Shown here: positions 1-8,469 of the stretch, in pieces
Position numbering within the stretch: the first letter of the stretch is position 1
How the letters are laid out: each line of letters starts with the position of its first letter
NCBI RefSeq assembly: GCF_001894765.1
Contig: NZ_BCWV01000005.1
Coordinates: forward strand, 310,001-374,000
DNA from: Rhodococcoides corynebacterioides NBRC 14404
GTDB taxonomy: Bacteria > Actinomycetota > Actinomycetes > Mycobacteriales > Mycobacteriaceae
Direction of reading: 5' to 3'
Length of the DNA: 64,000 bases
Translations under genes and position numbers: made by a program
The notes under the pieces: model-generated
Database searches by the model: none
What the model was told of the DNA's origin: nothing
What the model saw: only the letters and a program-made list of their open reading frames with translations

Positions 1-345
1 GATGTCGTACTGCGCGTGGAGGCGATTGACCGTTCGCAGCGACGCTCGCCCACGCTCGGAGTCGTATCCGTGTTCGACCAGTTCCGACATGAGCAGCGAC
101 GTGTCGTCGTACCGCTTCTGCGGACGCTTCTCGAACTCGCCGGTGCGCGCGAGCAACGCGGAGATGCTGGGGACGCAGTAGGTGCGGAACAGCGCGAACT
201 CGAGCGATCGCTGGTAGTCCCAGGGAAACTCGTACCCGGCGGTGATGCGATGGATCGCCTGCGCGTCGGCGACGGGATCGAGCCGGTCGATCGCCTCGAG
301 CCAGCCGTATCGCCCGCGGCCCCGCTGCGGGAGCGTCGCGGTCAT
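1..345 (-). CDS. MpaB-type (DUF2236-like) oxygenase, 3' end outside window
   Basis: Only the first 115 codons are present; the reading frame runs open off the left edge. The visible protein has the pattern of the MpaB/DUF2236 oxygenase family, including a FRTYCVPSISALLARTGEF stretch (about residues 50-68) followed by RPQKRYDDTSLL (about 71-82). Family members are putative haem-dependent oxygenases and include rubber oxygenase Lcp-like proteins; the substrate here is unknown. The ATG overlaps the stop of the upstream aldehyde dehydrogenase by four bases (ATGA), so the two are probably co-translated. The 3' half, with any remaining haem ligands, cannot be examined. Confidence 0.72.
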   Translation of the reverse strand, partial: MTATLPQRGRGRYGWLEAIDRLDPVADAQAIHRITAGYEFPWDYQRSLEFALFRTYCVPSISALLARTGEFEKRPQKRYDDTSLLMSELVEHGYDSERGRASLRTVNRLHAQYDI

Positions 346-1784
346 CGCCGGCGCCGACCGTGAATCTTGGTGAGCAGGAAGCGGGCGACCGCGACGTCGC
401 GTCGCTTGCGCGTCATGGTGACCAGGTTGAGCGGTGCCGAGAACCGCTGGCGGGTGACGGATTTGACGCGCGAGAACTCTCGCAGTCCGTCCGCGCCGTG
501 GATGCGCCCGAAGCCGGAGTCGCCGACCCCGCCGAACGGCAGGGCACCGATGGCCGCGAATCCGAGCACCGAGTTGATGCTCACCACGCCCACCCGGAGC
601 CGATCCGCCGCGCGTCGCCCGGCCGCGTCGGATCCGGTGAACACCGAGGCGCCGAGGCCGTACTTCGAGGTGTTCGCCCGGTCGATCGCCTCGTCGAGGT
701 CACGGACGCGGTTGACGACGACGGTCGGGCCGAACGTCTCCTCGACCTGGGCCTCGCTGTCCTCGGGAACGTCGAGCAGCACCACCGGATCGACGTAGGG
801 CGGGCGAACCGACTCGGGACCGCCGACGACGGCCCGACCGCCGCGGGCGAGCGCGTCCTCGACCTGCGACCGCACCACGTCGACCTGACGGGGGAGGGTC
901 ATGCGGCCGTACTGCGCGTCGGCGGCGTCGCCGACCCGCAGGTTCGTCACGCGCGCGACGAGCTTGTCGACGAACCGGTCGGCGAGCGCGTCCACGACGT
1001 AGACGCGTTCGACTCCGGCGCACGTCTGTCCGGCGTTGCCCATGGCTCCGAAGGCGGCGAACTCGGCGGCGGCGTCGAGATCGGCACCCTCGTCGACGAT
1101 GAGCGCGTCCTTGCCGCCACCCTCGACCACGATCGGCGTCAGCGACTCGGCACAGGTCGCCATGACCTTCTTGGCGGTGGCCGTCGAGCCGGTGAACGCG
1201 ACCTTGTCGACGCCGGCGCGGGCCAGGTGCGCGCCGACCGCACCATCACCCACCACGGTCTGCAGCACCGGGTGGGGCGCCGACAGGGAGTCCCAGGTGT
1301 CGGCGAGCCAGGCGCCGGTCCGGGGGGTCAGCTCGCTCGGCTTGAACACCACCGCGTTGCCGGCGGCCATCGAGTAGGCGATGGACCCCATCGGGGTGTA
1401 GACGGGGTAGTTCCACGGGCCGATGACTCCGACCACGCCCATCGGTTCGTAGCGCACCGACGCCGCCTGGTTGGCGCTGACCAGGCCGGGCAGGACCGAT
1501 CGTTCCCGGAGCACGCGGCGGGCGTTCTTCGCCGCCCACGTCAGATGCTCGACGGCGAGCATCACCTCGAGCAGGGCGTCGTCGGCCGGCTTGCCCGTCT
1601 CCTCACGGACCACGTCGACCAACGACGCCGAGTTCCGGGCGACGACGGACTTGAACTCGAGCAACCAGTCCTTGCGGTCGTCGTGGCTCAGGCCGCCCCA
1701 CCACCGCGCGGCGTGACGGGCCCGCCGGACCGCGTCCTCGACTCGGTCCCGATCGGTGGGGATGGACGTCTCGTCGATGGTCAT
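342..1784 (-). CDS. Aldehyde dehydrogenase family protein
   Basis: 480-residue NAD(P)-dependent aldehyde dehydrogenase, expected to oxidise an aldehyde to the carboxylic acid in the cytoplasm. The Rossmann and active-site motifs are in order: GPWNYP (about 122-127), FTGS (197-200), the general base Glu in VVEGGGK (E221) and the nucleophile Cys in GNAGQTCAG (C255). The ATG at 1784 gives a normal family length; the frame stays open upstream into the lipase region but that extension has no homology and reads antisense to the lipase. It lies 65 bases after the lipase gene and overlaps the next oxygenase gene, so it probably belongs to the same operon, perhaps oxidising aldehydes from lipid or sterol side chains (inference). 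Confidence 0.9.
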   Translation of the reverse strand: MTIDETSIPTDRDRVEDAVRRARHAARWWGGLSHDDRKDWLLEFKSVVARNSASLVDVVREETGKPADDALLEVMLAVEHLTWAAKNARRVLRERSVLPGLVSANQAASVRYEPMGVVGVIGPWNYPVYTPMGSIAYSMAAGNAVVFKPSELTPRTGAWLADTWDSLSAPHPVLQTVVGDGAVGAHLARAGVDKVAFTGSTATAKKVMATCAESLTPIVVEGGGKDALIVDEGADLDAAAEFAAFGAMGNAGQTCAGVERVYVVDALADRFVDKLVARVTNLRVGDAADAQYGRMTLPRQVDVVRSQVEDALARGGRAVVGGPESVRPPYVDPVVLLDVPEDSEAQVEETFGPTVVVNRVRDLDEAIDRANTSKYGLGASVFTGSDAAGRRAADRLRVGVVSINSVLGFAAIGALPFGGVGDSGFGRIHGADGLREFSRVKSVTRQRFSAPLNLVTMTRKRRDVAVARFLLTKIHGRRRR

Positions 1785-1849
1785 GAACGCCGACACTAGG
1801 CGCGCCCGCGGGGGCGGGCAATGACCGATCCGTCCGATCCGGGTGACCG

Positions 1850-3139
1850 TCAGAGCCCGGAGCACCCGTTCACGGGAACGTCGGCGAATCGGTCCATCAT
1901 GTACCGCGCCGCCGCGCCCCCGTAGCCGTCGATCAGCTGGGGCCCGAAGTGATTCGGCAGGACCGCACCGGTCAGGATCGGCGGGATCTCGTCGGTCAGG
2001 AACGTCACCGCGCCGCCGCGTCCGCACCAGTCCTCGGCGAGACGACGCGCCTGGCCGTAGGGGACCGTGTCGTCGTTGCGTCCGCTGGTGACGAAGACTG
2101 GTGCCGACGGACGCAGGCTGCCGATGCGCTGCTGCGCCAGGATCGGTCCCGCCTCCGGAATGGTGCCCAGGTTCTCGAGCAGCGGTCGGCCGTCGCGGGT
2201 CAGGGTGTCGGTGCGCAGGAAGGGGTGTCGCAGGATCGTGTCCGCGATGCACTCCGTGGACACCTCGGCGAGCAGGCGCTTGCCGGTCTCGGTGGTGCGC
2301 TCGTCGACCCGGGCCTGCAGCTCCGGGTGACGCTCGACGAAGCCGTTCAGCGCGTACCCGATCACGCCGCCGATGAGGGTGCCGTCGACGGTCCCGAGCA
2401 CCTCGAGCAGGTCGGCGGTGGGGGCACCGGCCCACGTTCCCTTGACGTTGAGCTCCGGTGCGTACTGCGCGGCCAGTTCCGCGGCGGCCGCGGTGGCGCC
2501 GCCACCCTGCGAGTAGCCCCAGAATCCGACGGGCGCCGCGGGGTCGCCCGCGAGGGAGTTGGCGGCCCGGGCCGCGTCGAGCACCGCATGGGCCTGCTCG
2601 AGCCGGTTGACGTAGGTGTGCAGGCCCGGCGTGCCGAGGCCGATGTAGTCCGTGACGAAGACCCGTGCCCCCATCGCCCGCCAGAGCGTCGACGACACCA
2701 GCTCCTGGTTGGCGGACAGCGACGGCGGTGACAGCGCCGCGTTCAGTCCGGTGGTGAACGCGCGCGACGGGGCGCACTGATCGCCCTGCCCGATGGTGCC
2801 CGGGGCCACCACGATCGTCGGGCGCGGCCCCGCACCGGTCCAGGGACCACCGGCGTCGAGGTACGTGCCGGTCACGGCGACGGGATCGCCCGCCTCGGTC
2901 CGCGAGGTGTACATGACGCGGGTGCCGGTGACCGGGTAGGGATCGCCGGGTGCCGGTGCGGCCAGGTAGACCGGCATCGGCTCGGTGCGCACGATCGCTC
3001 CGGGCGTGGTGTCGAACTGCGCCGGGGGTGTGTAGAAGTCCGGTGCGGCGGCCGCGGTGGGCGCCGTGAGCACCGGCAGCGTGGCCGCGATCAGGGCGAC
3101 GGCGATCGCGCCGACCGTTCCTCGGATCGAACGTGTCAT
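1850..3139 (-). CDS. Secreted LIP-family triacylglycerol lipase
   Basis: 429-residue alpha/beta hydrolase of the secretory lipase (LIP, PF03583-like) family. The N-terminus is a Sec signal peptide (basic MTRSIRG, hydrophobic core, AAAA before a likely cleavage near residue 31). The nucleophile is S210 in the elbow GYSQGG, and a C-terminal segment SGRNDDTVPYGQ carries the probable catalytic Asp. Such enzymes hydrolyse acylglycerols or wax/steryl esters outside the cell. It starts 14 bases after the cholesterol oxidase stop, with a GAGAGGTCACC ribosome-binding site, so the two are very probably one transcript; together they could release and oxidise sterol from steryl esters (inference). Confidence 0.88.
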   Translation of the reverse strand: MTRSIRGTVGAIAVALIAATLPVLTAPTAAAAPDFYTPPAQFDTTPGAIVRTEPMPVYLAAPAPGDPYPVTGTRVMYTSRTEAGDPVAVTGTYLDAGGPWTGAGPRPTIVVAPGTIGQGDQCAPSRAFTTGLNAALSPPSLSANQELVSSTLWRAMGARVFVTDYIGLGTPGLHTYVNRLEQAHAVLDAARAANSLAGDPAAPVGFWGYSQGGGATAAAAELAAQYAPELNVKGTWAGAPTADLLEVLGTVDGTLIGGVIGYALNGFVERHPELQARVDERTTETGKRLLAEVSTECIADTILRHPFLRTDTLTRDGRPLLENLGTIPEAGPILAQQRIGSLRPSAPVFVTSGRNDDTVPYGQARRLAEDWCGRGGAVTFLTDEIPPILTGAVLPNHFGPQLIDGYGGAAARYMMDRFADVPVNGCSGL

Positions 3140-3153
3140 GGTGACCTCTCGTG

Positions 3154-4758
3154 TCAGACGACGGTGCCGACGTCGCGGGCGATGATGGAGTCCATGGCGC
3201 GCTCCGCCACGGCGGCGATGGTCATGGACGGGTTGCAGGCGGCGCAGTTGCCGGGAATCAGCGCGCCGTCGAGAACGAAGAGGCCTCGCTGTCCGAGCAC
3301 ACGCCCGTCGAGGTCGCACACGGCGTTCATCGACGCGCCGCCCAGGGGATGCCAGGTGGACGGGAACGCGGCGTTGGTGTCGATCAGCACGCTTCCCGGC
3401 CCGGCGATCGCCTGCACGCGGGGGCCGATGGTGGAGGTCTGGATCGCGGCGTCGCCCTCGTACGGCCACCGCAGGATCGCGTCGTCCTTCGCGGCGTCGT
3501 AGACGAAGTGGCCGCGGGCGTCGCTGACGCCGTATCCGACGAGCACCGTCGTGTGCTCGTTGATCCCGAGTTGCGGCATGGACGCCTGGATGACCGTCGA
3601 CGCCGTGCGGGGGTTCGACCAGTCGAGGCTGCCGTAGACCACCGGCCCGCCCTGGACCGGTCCGAAATCGTGCTCGGCGGTGGACCAGGCGTAGATGCGG
3701 TCGGCGTTCGACCCCCAACCCCGGCCGAGCGCGTCGGGCAGATCGGGGATGCGCCCGGCTGCCGCGGCGCGCATCAGCAGGCGGGTGGTGTTCATGGTGC
3801 CGGCCGCCATGACCAGCGTGCCCGCGGTGAGGATCAGGTTCTCCAGGACGGTGCCGCGCTCGTCGATGCGCTCGACGTACACCGTCCACCGGCCGTCGGT
3901 GGCGCGCTCGACGTCGGTGACGTGATGCAGGCTGCGGACGTCGACGAACCCCGTGGCCTCCGCCGCGGCGAGGTAGGTGACGTCCACGGAATGCTTGCCG
4001 CCGTTGTTGACGCCCATCGCCCCGTCGCCGTTGGTGTAGGACGGGCGCATCTTCCCGGCGAGCTCGTCGAGGGCGAACTGCCAGTCGATCGGCATCGGGA
4101 TCTTCGACACCGGTTGCCCGGCCCGGCGGGCGTTGGCGGCGAACGCCCGCGGAGCGGCGTAGGTCGGCGACTCGATCAGTGCGTCCGGCGCCACCTCGAG
4201 GCCGAGCATGCGAGCCACCCGCGGGTAGTGGACGCGGTTCATCAGATCCCAGTCCAGCTCCTCGGGGAACTGGGTGAGGAAGACGTCCTTCGCCGGTTGG
4301 AGCGTCATGCCCTGGTACACGAGCGAGCCGCCGCCGACGCCGGCCGGACAGAGCACGGTCATGTTCTCTCCGGGGACCGCCTCGACGAGGCCGGCGTACC
4401 GACCGACGTCGAGGGGGCGGCCGAAGAGGTTGGTACCCGAGCCGTACCAGAGAAGACGCTCGTCGGGAGCCGTCGCGGACGGGAACGTCGTCGAGTTCGG
4501 ACCACTGGGCCAGCGCCGACCGCGTTCGAGGACCGTCACCGGCACGCCCGCCTCGGCGAACCGCAACGAGGCGACGCCGCCGCCGAATCCGGACCCGATG
4601 ATCAGCACCCGATGGTCCTCACGCGTGAGGGCGACCCGCCGCGGGCCGGCCGTTCCGCGTGGCGACGCGGTCGCGGTCGTCCCCACCACCGTGCCGGTCA
4701 CGGCCGCTCCGAGAGCACCCACCGCCCCCGTCACGAACGCACGTCTGGTCACCGTCAT
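3154..4758 (-). CDS. Cholesterol oxidase (GMC family), Tat-exported
   Basis: 534-residue GMC flavoprotein of the class I cholesterol oxidase type, oxidising 3-beta-hydroxysterols to 3-keto-4-ene products with H2O2 formation. The N-terminus MTVTRRAFVTGAVGALGAA is a twin-arginine signal; the FAD-binding GSGFGGG lies near residue 55 of the long form, and the C-terminus has the family signature WHPLGGASMNAVCD, then a NPSMT motif. The ATG at 4758 is preferred because a strong GGGGGGGGA ribosome site sits eight bases upstream; a GTG at 4785 would place that site inside the gene and spoil the signal peptide. It is first in the operon, directly behind the palindrome-bearing promoter, and is followed by the lipase. 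Confidence 0.9.
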   Translation of the reverse strand: MTVTRRAFVTGAVGALGAAVTGTVVGTTATASPRGTAGPRRVALTREDHRVLIIGSGFGGGVASLRFAEAGVPVTVLERGRRWPSGPNSTTFPSATAPDERLLWYGSGTNLFGRPLDVGRYAGLVEAVPGENMTVLCPAGVGGGSLVYQGMTLQPAKDVFLTQFPEELDWDLMNRVHYPRVARMLGLEVAPDALIESPTYAAPRAFAANARRAGQPVSKIPMPIDWQFALDELAGKMRPSYTNGDGAMGVNNGGKHSVDVTYLAAAEATGFVDVRSLHHVTDVERATDGRWTVYVERIDERGTVLENLILTAGTLVMAAGTMNTTRLLMRAAAAGRIPDLPDALGRGWGSNADRIYAWSTAEHDFGPVQGGPVVYGSLDWSNPRTASTVIQASMPQLGINEHTTVLVGYGVSDARGHFVYDAAKDDAILRWPYEGDAAIQTSTIGPRVQAIAGPGSVLIDTNAAFPSTWHPLGGASMNAVCDLDGRVLGQRGLFVLDGALIPGNCAACNPSMTIAAVAERAMDSIIARDVGTVV

Positions 4759-4796
4759 CGTCGGAATTCCCCCCCCTGGTGTCACCGGCGGTGATC

Positions 4797-4825
4797 AGTT
4801 AGACACTTTCAGCCGGAAGTGTCAA
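4797..4825 (-). promoter_or_regulatory. Promoter with embedded TetR-like palindrome, before cholesterol oxidase
   Basis: On the minus strand TTGACA (4825-4820) and CTAACT (4802-4797) are exactly 17 bases apart, a near-ideal sigma-A promoter. The spacer is filled by an inverted repeat: GACACTTTC (4802-4810 as read on plus) and GGAAGTGTC (4815-4823), matching in 8 of 9 positions around AGCC. A repressor bound here would block RNA polymerase. The TetR gene ending at 4829 is the obvious candidate ligand, but that is inference. Confidence 0.7.
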
Positions 4826-4828
4826 GCG

Positions 4829-5392
4829 TCACGGGGGTTCCGGATCGCCCCGCATCGACCGAGGCAGGGTGCGACGCAGGAACGTGCGCAAGGCGTCGTC
4901 GTCCCGCGTCCGAGCGTCGTCGAAGATCACCACCGACAGCCCCAGTCGCACCACCAGCAGCGCGATGTCGTCGAGGGCCTCGTCGTCGATCGCCGGGTCG
5001 ATCTCGCGGAGCGGGGCGAGCAGCGGGAGGAGCACGGGGAAGGCCTCGTCCACGACAGCGTCGCCCAGTATGGGATTCGCCGAATCGAGCCGGAGCAGGG
5101 TCGCGAGCACCGGGTGATCTCGCACCGCGCGGCGGCCCGTGACCAGCAGATCGATCACGAAGTCCCGCGGCGAGACGGCCGAGGCCCCGCCCGCCCGCAA
5201 CCGCCCGAACACCTCGAGCGCCAGTTCCTCGAGAGACTGCGACACCATCTCCTCGCGCGACCCGAAGTGCGCGTAGACGGTCTGGCGAGACACCCCGGCC
5301 ACCTGCGCCACGGCGGCGATGGTCACGGCCTCGAACCCTCCGCGCTCGATGACCTCCCACGTCGCCCGCACCACCCGGTCTCGGGCGCTCAC
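4829..5392 (-). CDS. TetR-family transcriptional regulator
   Basis: 187-residue TetR regulator. The N-terminal HTH is clear (ERGGFEAVTIAAVAQVAGVS followed by RQTVYAHFGSREEM, about residues 13-47); the C-terminal ligand domain is not assignable to a known effector. The GTG at 5392 shares four bases (GTGA) with the MFS stop, so it is the last gene of the 8374-4829 chain. It also sits just upstream of the cholesterol oxidase promoter palindrome, so it may control the exporter operon, the sterol operon or both. Confidence 0.88.
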   Translation of the reverse strand: MSARDRVVRATWEVIERGGFEAVTIAAVAQVAGVSRQTVYAHFGSREEMVSQSLEELALEVFGRLRAGGASAVSPRDFVIDLLVTGRRAVRDHPVLATLLRLDSANPILGDAVVDEAFPVLLPLLAPLREIDPAIDDEALDDIALLVVRLGLSVVIFDDARTRDDDALRTFLRRTLPRSMRGDPEPP

Positions 5393-6570
5393 GCGGCCAC
5401 CCGACGGTGCGCCCGGAGGGCGAGCGCACCCGCGACGGCGACGAGCGCGGCCACCACCGCGGCGAAGACGATGCCCGCCGTCGTCACGCCCACCGCGCGC
5501 GTCAGGACGCCCTCGGCGACGACGGGCACGCTGATGGCGACATAGGTGACGACGAAGTACGCCGACGTCGTCGATGCCTTGCGGTCCGCCGGCGCTCCCG
5601 TGGCGATGCCCGCGAGTCCGCGTGCGAAGGCGATGCCCTGGCCCGCGCCGCCGGTCAGACCGGCCGCGGCGAGCACCGGCCACCACCCGGTCAGCAGGGC
5701 TGCGACCAGCAGGACCATGCCCGCGAGCATCGCCCCCACGGCACCCGCGTCGGCGCCCCGCTCGGACAGTCGCCGACCGAGGAGTTGGCCGACCAGCGAC
5801 CCGCCCATGACCGTCACCACGAGTCCGGACTGGCCGAGCACGGACTCGACGCCGGCCACCTGCGCGGCGATCGTCGGGGCGAGGGCCGTGAACAGACCCA
5901 TCACCGCGAATCCCGCGAAGCCGAGGATCGCGGCCCGCACGAAGAAGTCGCGCACGGTCTCGGGGACCGCGGGGGAGAGGGGGCGGAGGCGGCCGGGGCG
6001 CCGCGGCCGGGTCTCCGGCACCACGGCGACGATCAGGGCCGCGGCGGCGACGAGGACCAGGTGCACCACGTAGGTCGTCCGCAGCGGAGACGGCGCCACC
6101 GTGACCAGGACGGCCGCGAGCACGGGCCCGGTGCCCAGACCGCCGATGGTCGCCAGACTGGCCAGCAGCGGTGCCCGTGCGGACCACCGGCCCTGCGCCA
6201 TCTCGATGACGGCGACCGAGGCCGTGCCGACGAACACCCCCGCCGACAGGCCGGAGACCACCCGAGCGATCAGCAGGACCGTGGTGCCGTCGGCGAGGAG
6301 GAACACCACGTCGCTCACCGCGGCGAACGCCAGACCGAGCCCGAGCACCGGGCGGCGGCCGAGGACGTCGGACCAGGTGCCGAAGGCGACGAGCGCAGCG
6401 ATCACCCCCACCGCGTACACGGCGTAGACGACGGTCACGGTGAGGATCGAGAAGCCGAACTCACGTTCGTAGTGCGTGTACAGCGCGGTGGGCATGGTGG
6501 TGCCCACCATGACCGTCAGCAGCACCGCCGCGAGACCCAGCGTCTGCGGCGCGCGCCCCGCCGTCGTCAC
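5389..6570 (-). CDS. MFS transporter, drug:H+ antiporter type
   Basis: 393-residue inner-membrane protein with about twelve hydrophobic segments. The cytoplasmic loop between helices 2 and 3 carries the MFS motif A variant GTWSDVLGRRPVLG (about residues 62-75), typical of 12-helix DHA1-like exporters. The substrate is unknown; a TetR regulator encoded immediately downstream suggests ligand-induced efflux. It starts at a GTG overlapping the acetyltransferase stop by four bases and ends in another four-base overlap with the TetR gene. Confidence 0.88.
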   Translation of the reverse strand: MTTAGRAPQTLGLAAVLLTVMVGTTMPTALYTHYEREFGFSILTVTVVYAVYAVGVIAALVAFGTWSDVLGRRPVLGLGLAFAAVSDVVFLLADGTTVLLIARVVSGLSAGVFVGTASVAVIEMAQGRWSARAPLLASLATIGGLGTGPVLAAVLVTVAPSPLRTTYVVHLVLVAAAALIVAVVPETRPRRPGRLRPLSPAVPETVRDFFVRAAILGFAGFAVMGLFTALAPTIAAQVAGVESVLGQSGLVVTVMGGSLVGQLLGRRLSERGADAGAVGAMLAGMVLLVAALLTGWWPVLAAAGLTGGAGQGIAFARGLAGIATGAPADRKASTTSAYFVVTYVAISVPVVAEGVLTRAVGVTTAGIVFAAVVAALVAVAGALALRAHRRVAA

Positions 6571-7151
6571 GCGAAGGTCCGGCGCACGACGACGCGCGGG
6601 AACCCGCCGGCCACGGCATCGGTGGTGGCGACCATCTCGAATCCGGCGGCCTCGAACACCGACCGCACGCCGACGAACGCCATCGTGAGGTCGACCTTCT
6701 CACCCCGATTGTCGACGGGATAGGCCTCGACGGCCGGGGCCCCGTTCGTCCGCGCGTACTCGGCGGCGCCGCCGACCAGCGCGTGCGACACACCCTGCCC
6801 ACGGTGTCCGGGGCGCACCCTGACGCAGATGATCGACCACACCGGAAGGTCGTCCACCGGAGGGATCTTGCGCGAGCGGGCCACCGGGAGCTCGGCACGC
6901 GGCGCGACCGCGGCCCACCCGACCACCTCGTCGCCGACGTAGGCGAGGACACCCGGCGCGACGTCCCGGCTGCACAGCTCGAGCATCGCGTCCCGCCGCT
7001 CGGTGCCCTGCAGCTCGCGGTGGACCTTCGCCGGCAACCGGTGACTGAGACACCAGCAGACGTTCGCGCCCGGGTTCTTCGGCCCGACCATGACCGCGAC
7101 GTCGTCGAACCGCGCGGCAGTCGCGGGCAGAATTCGTACCTCGCTCGTCAT
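6567..7151 (-). CDS. GNAT-family N-acetyltransferase
   Basis: 194-residue acetyltransferase of the GNAT fold. The acetyl-CoA binding motif is VRVRPGHRGQGVSHALV (about residues 110-126), preceded by the central strand ICVRV. A Cys-containing stretch NVCWCLSHR (about 32-40) is seen in a subgroup of these proteins. The acceptor substrate cannot be inferred. The ATG overlaps the antiporter stop (ATGA) and the stop overlaps the MFS start (GTGA), so translation is probably coupled through the whole chain. Confidence 0.85.
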   Translation of the reverse strand: MTSEVRILPATAARFDDVAVMVGPKNPGANVCWCLSHRLPAKVHRELQGTERRDAMLELCSRDVAPGVLAYVGDEVVGWAAVAPRAELPVARSRKIPPVDDLPVWSIICVRVRPGHRGQGVSHALVGGAAEYARTNGAPAVEAYPVDNRGEKVDLTMAFVGVRSVFEAAGFEMVATTDAVAGGFPRVVVRRTFA

Positions 7152-8374
7152 GACCCGCCTTCCGCGGACACTCCGGCCCGCACGTATCCGGCGCCGACGC
7201 GACCGACGGCGACACCGTGAAACAGTATGCTGGCCAACACCGTCAGAGCCATGACGTACAGAACGAAGAAGGCGTCGTCCAGGTCGGCCATCTCGTTCCA
7301 GGCGAGCAGTCCGAAGACGATGGACGCCGAGCCGCGGGGGCCGAGCATCGCCACGGCGCTCCGATCTCGCCGGGCGAAGTCGCTGCCGAGCAGGGCCAGC
7401 CGGGTCGGCAGGATGCGCACCACCGTGAGCGCCGCCGCGACGAACACCACGATCTCCCAGCCGGGCAGCCCGACCCCGATCAGATACGACACCGTGGCAC
7501 CGAAGACGAACCACATGGCGGTACTGCTGAGCACCGCCAGGTCCTCGACCATCGCCAGTTCCGTGGTGTCCACGGTTCGTCCGGCCGTACGAGACGCGTG
7601 GAACACGATGCCGGCGACGAACGCGGCCACGAACCCGTTGCCGGACAACACCGTGGCGCCGGTGTAGGACAGGAACACCAGCAGCACGACGGCGAGACGA
7701 ACGCCGCGCGGGTCGGCGAGGCCGCGATCGACGACGAATCGGATGGCGCGCGCCCCGCCGTAGCCGACGACGGCGCCGACCCCGCCCGCCACCACCGAGG
7801 CCTGGATCCCGTGCAGCACGGCCTCGGCGGTGCTCTCGTGCGGGCCGTCGTCGTCGATCAGCGCCAGCGCGATCACGAAGATCGGCGCGACGATGCCGTC
7901 GTTGTATCCGCTCTCGACGTTGAGCAACCGCCGGACGCGGAGCGGAATTCGGTGGTCGCGCAGCAGAGTCGAGGCGGGGGAGAGGTCGGTGGGGACCACC
8001 ACGCAGGCGATCACCGCCAGCACCGCCAGCGGCAGATCCGTGAACAGCACGGCGCCCAGACCGAGGGCGAGCGCCATCGAACCGGGCAGGGCCAGGGCGA
8101 GGAGCCGCACCGAAGCGGACCGCTCGCCGCCGAAGAGTCCGCCGCGGACCTCGGTGGCGTCGACGAACAGCAACAGCGCCAGGACCAGCTCGACCACCTT
8201 CTCCGTGGCCGGAGCGTCGATCAGTTCGGTCAGGTCCACGCCCGTCAGCGGGGCGACGATCATGCCGGCGACGACCACGATCAGCGGCGCGGAGATCCGA
8301 CGCGCGGCGAGACTGCGTGAGACGAGAAGACAGGCCAGTCCGACACACAGTCCGACCACCACGAACGGCCCCAC
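7148..8374 (-). CDS. CPA1-type Na+(K+)/H+ antiporter (NhaP-like)
   Basis: 408-residue membrane protein with about 12 hydrophobic helices and the CPA1 pattern, including the central IACVVVPTDLSPA region and a NVESGYNDGIVAPIFV segment carrying the conserved ND pair. It should exchange monovalent cations for protons across the cytoplasmic membrane. The GTG at 8374 is chosen because GGGAGG lies seven bases upstream and the first helix starts right after it (VGPFVVVGLCVG); the frame is open further upstream but that part is Arg/His-rich and non-membrane. It is the first gene of a four-gene overlapping chain. Confidence 0.87.
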   Translation of the reverse strand: MGPFVVVGLCVGLACLLVSRSLAARRISAPLIVVVAGMIVAPLTGVDLTELIDAPATEKVVELVLALLLFVDATEVRGGLFGGERSASVRLLALALPGSMALALGLGAVLFTDLPLAVLAVIACVVVPTDLSPASTLLRDHRIPLRVRRLLNVESGYNDGIVAPIFVIALALIDDDGPHESTAEAVLHGIQASVVAGGVGAVVGYGGARAIRFVVDRGLADPRGVRLAVVLLVFLSYTGATVLSGNGFVAAFVAGIVFHASRTAGRTVDTTELAMVEDLAVLSSTAMWFVFGATVSYLIGVGLPGWEIVVFVAAALTVVRILPTRLALLGSDFARRDRSAVAMLGPRGSASIVFGLLAWNEMADLDDAFFVLYVMALTVLASILFHGVAVGRVGAGYVRAGVSAEGGS

Positions 8375-8469
8375 CGCGTCACCTCCCGAGTCTCGGTGCA
8401 GATCACGATGGCACGAGTGGTCTCGCGGTGCGAGGTTCGCCGATCGCCCACGAGGGGCATGATGACGCC

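Noticed and set aside
342-2777. An 811-residue reading of the aldehyde dehydrogenase
   Set aside because: The N-terminal third is a shadow of the lipase gene in another frame; the ATG at 1784 gives a normal family protein.
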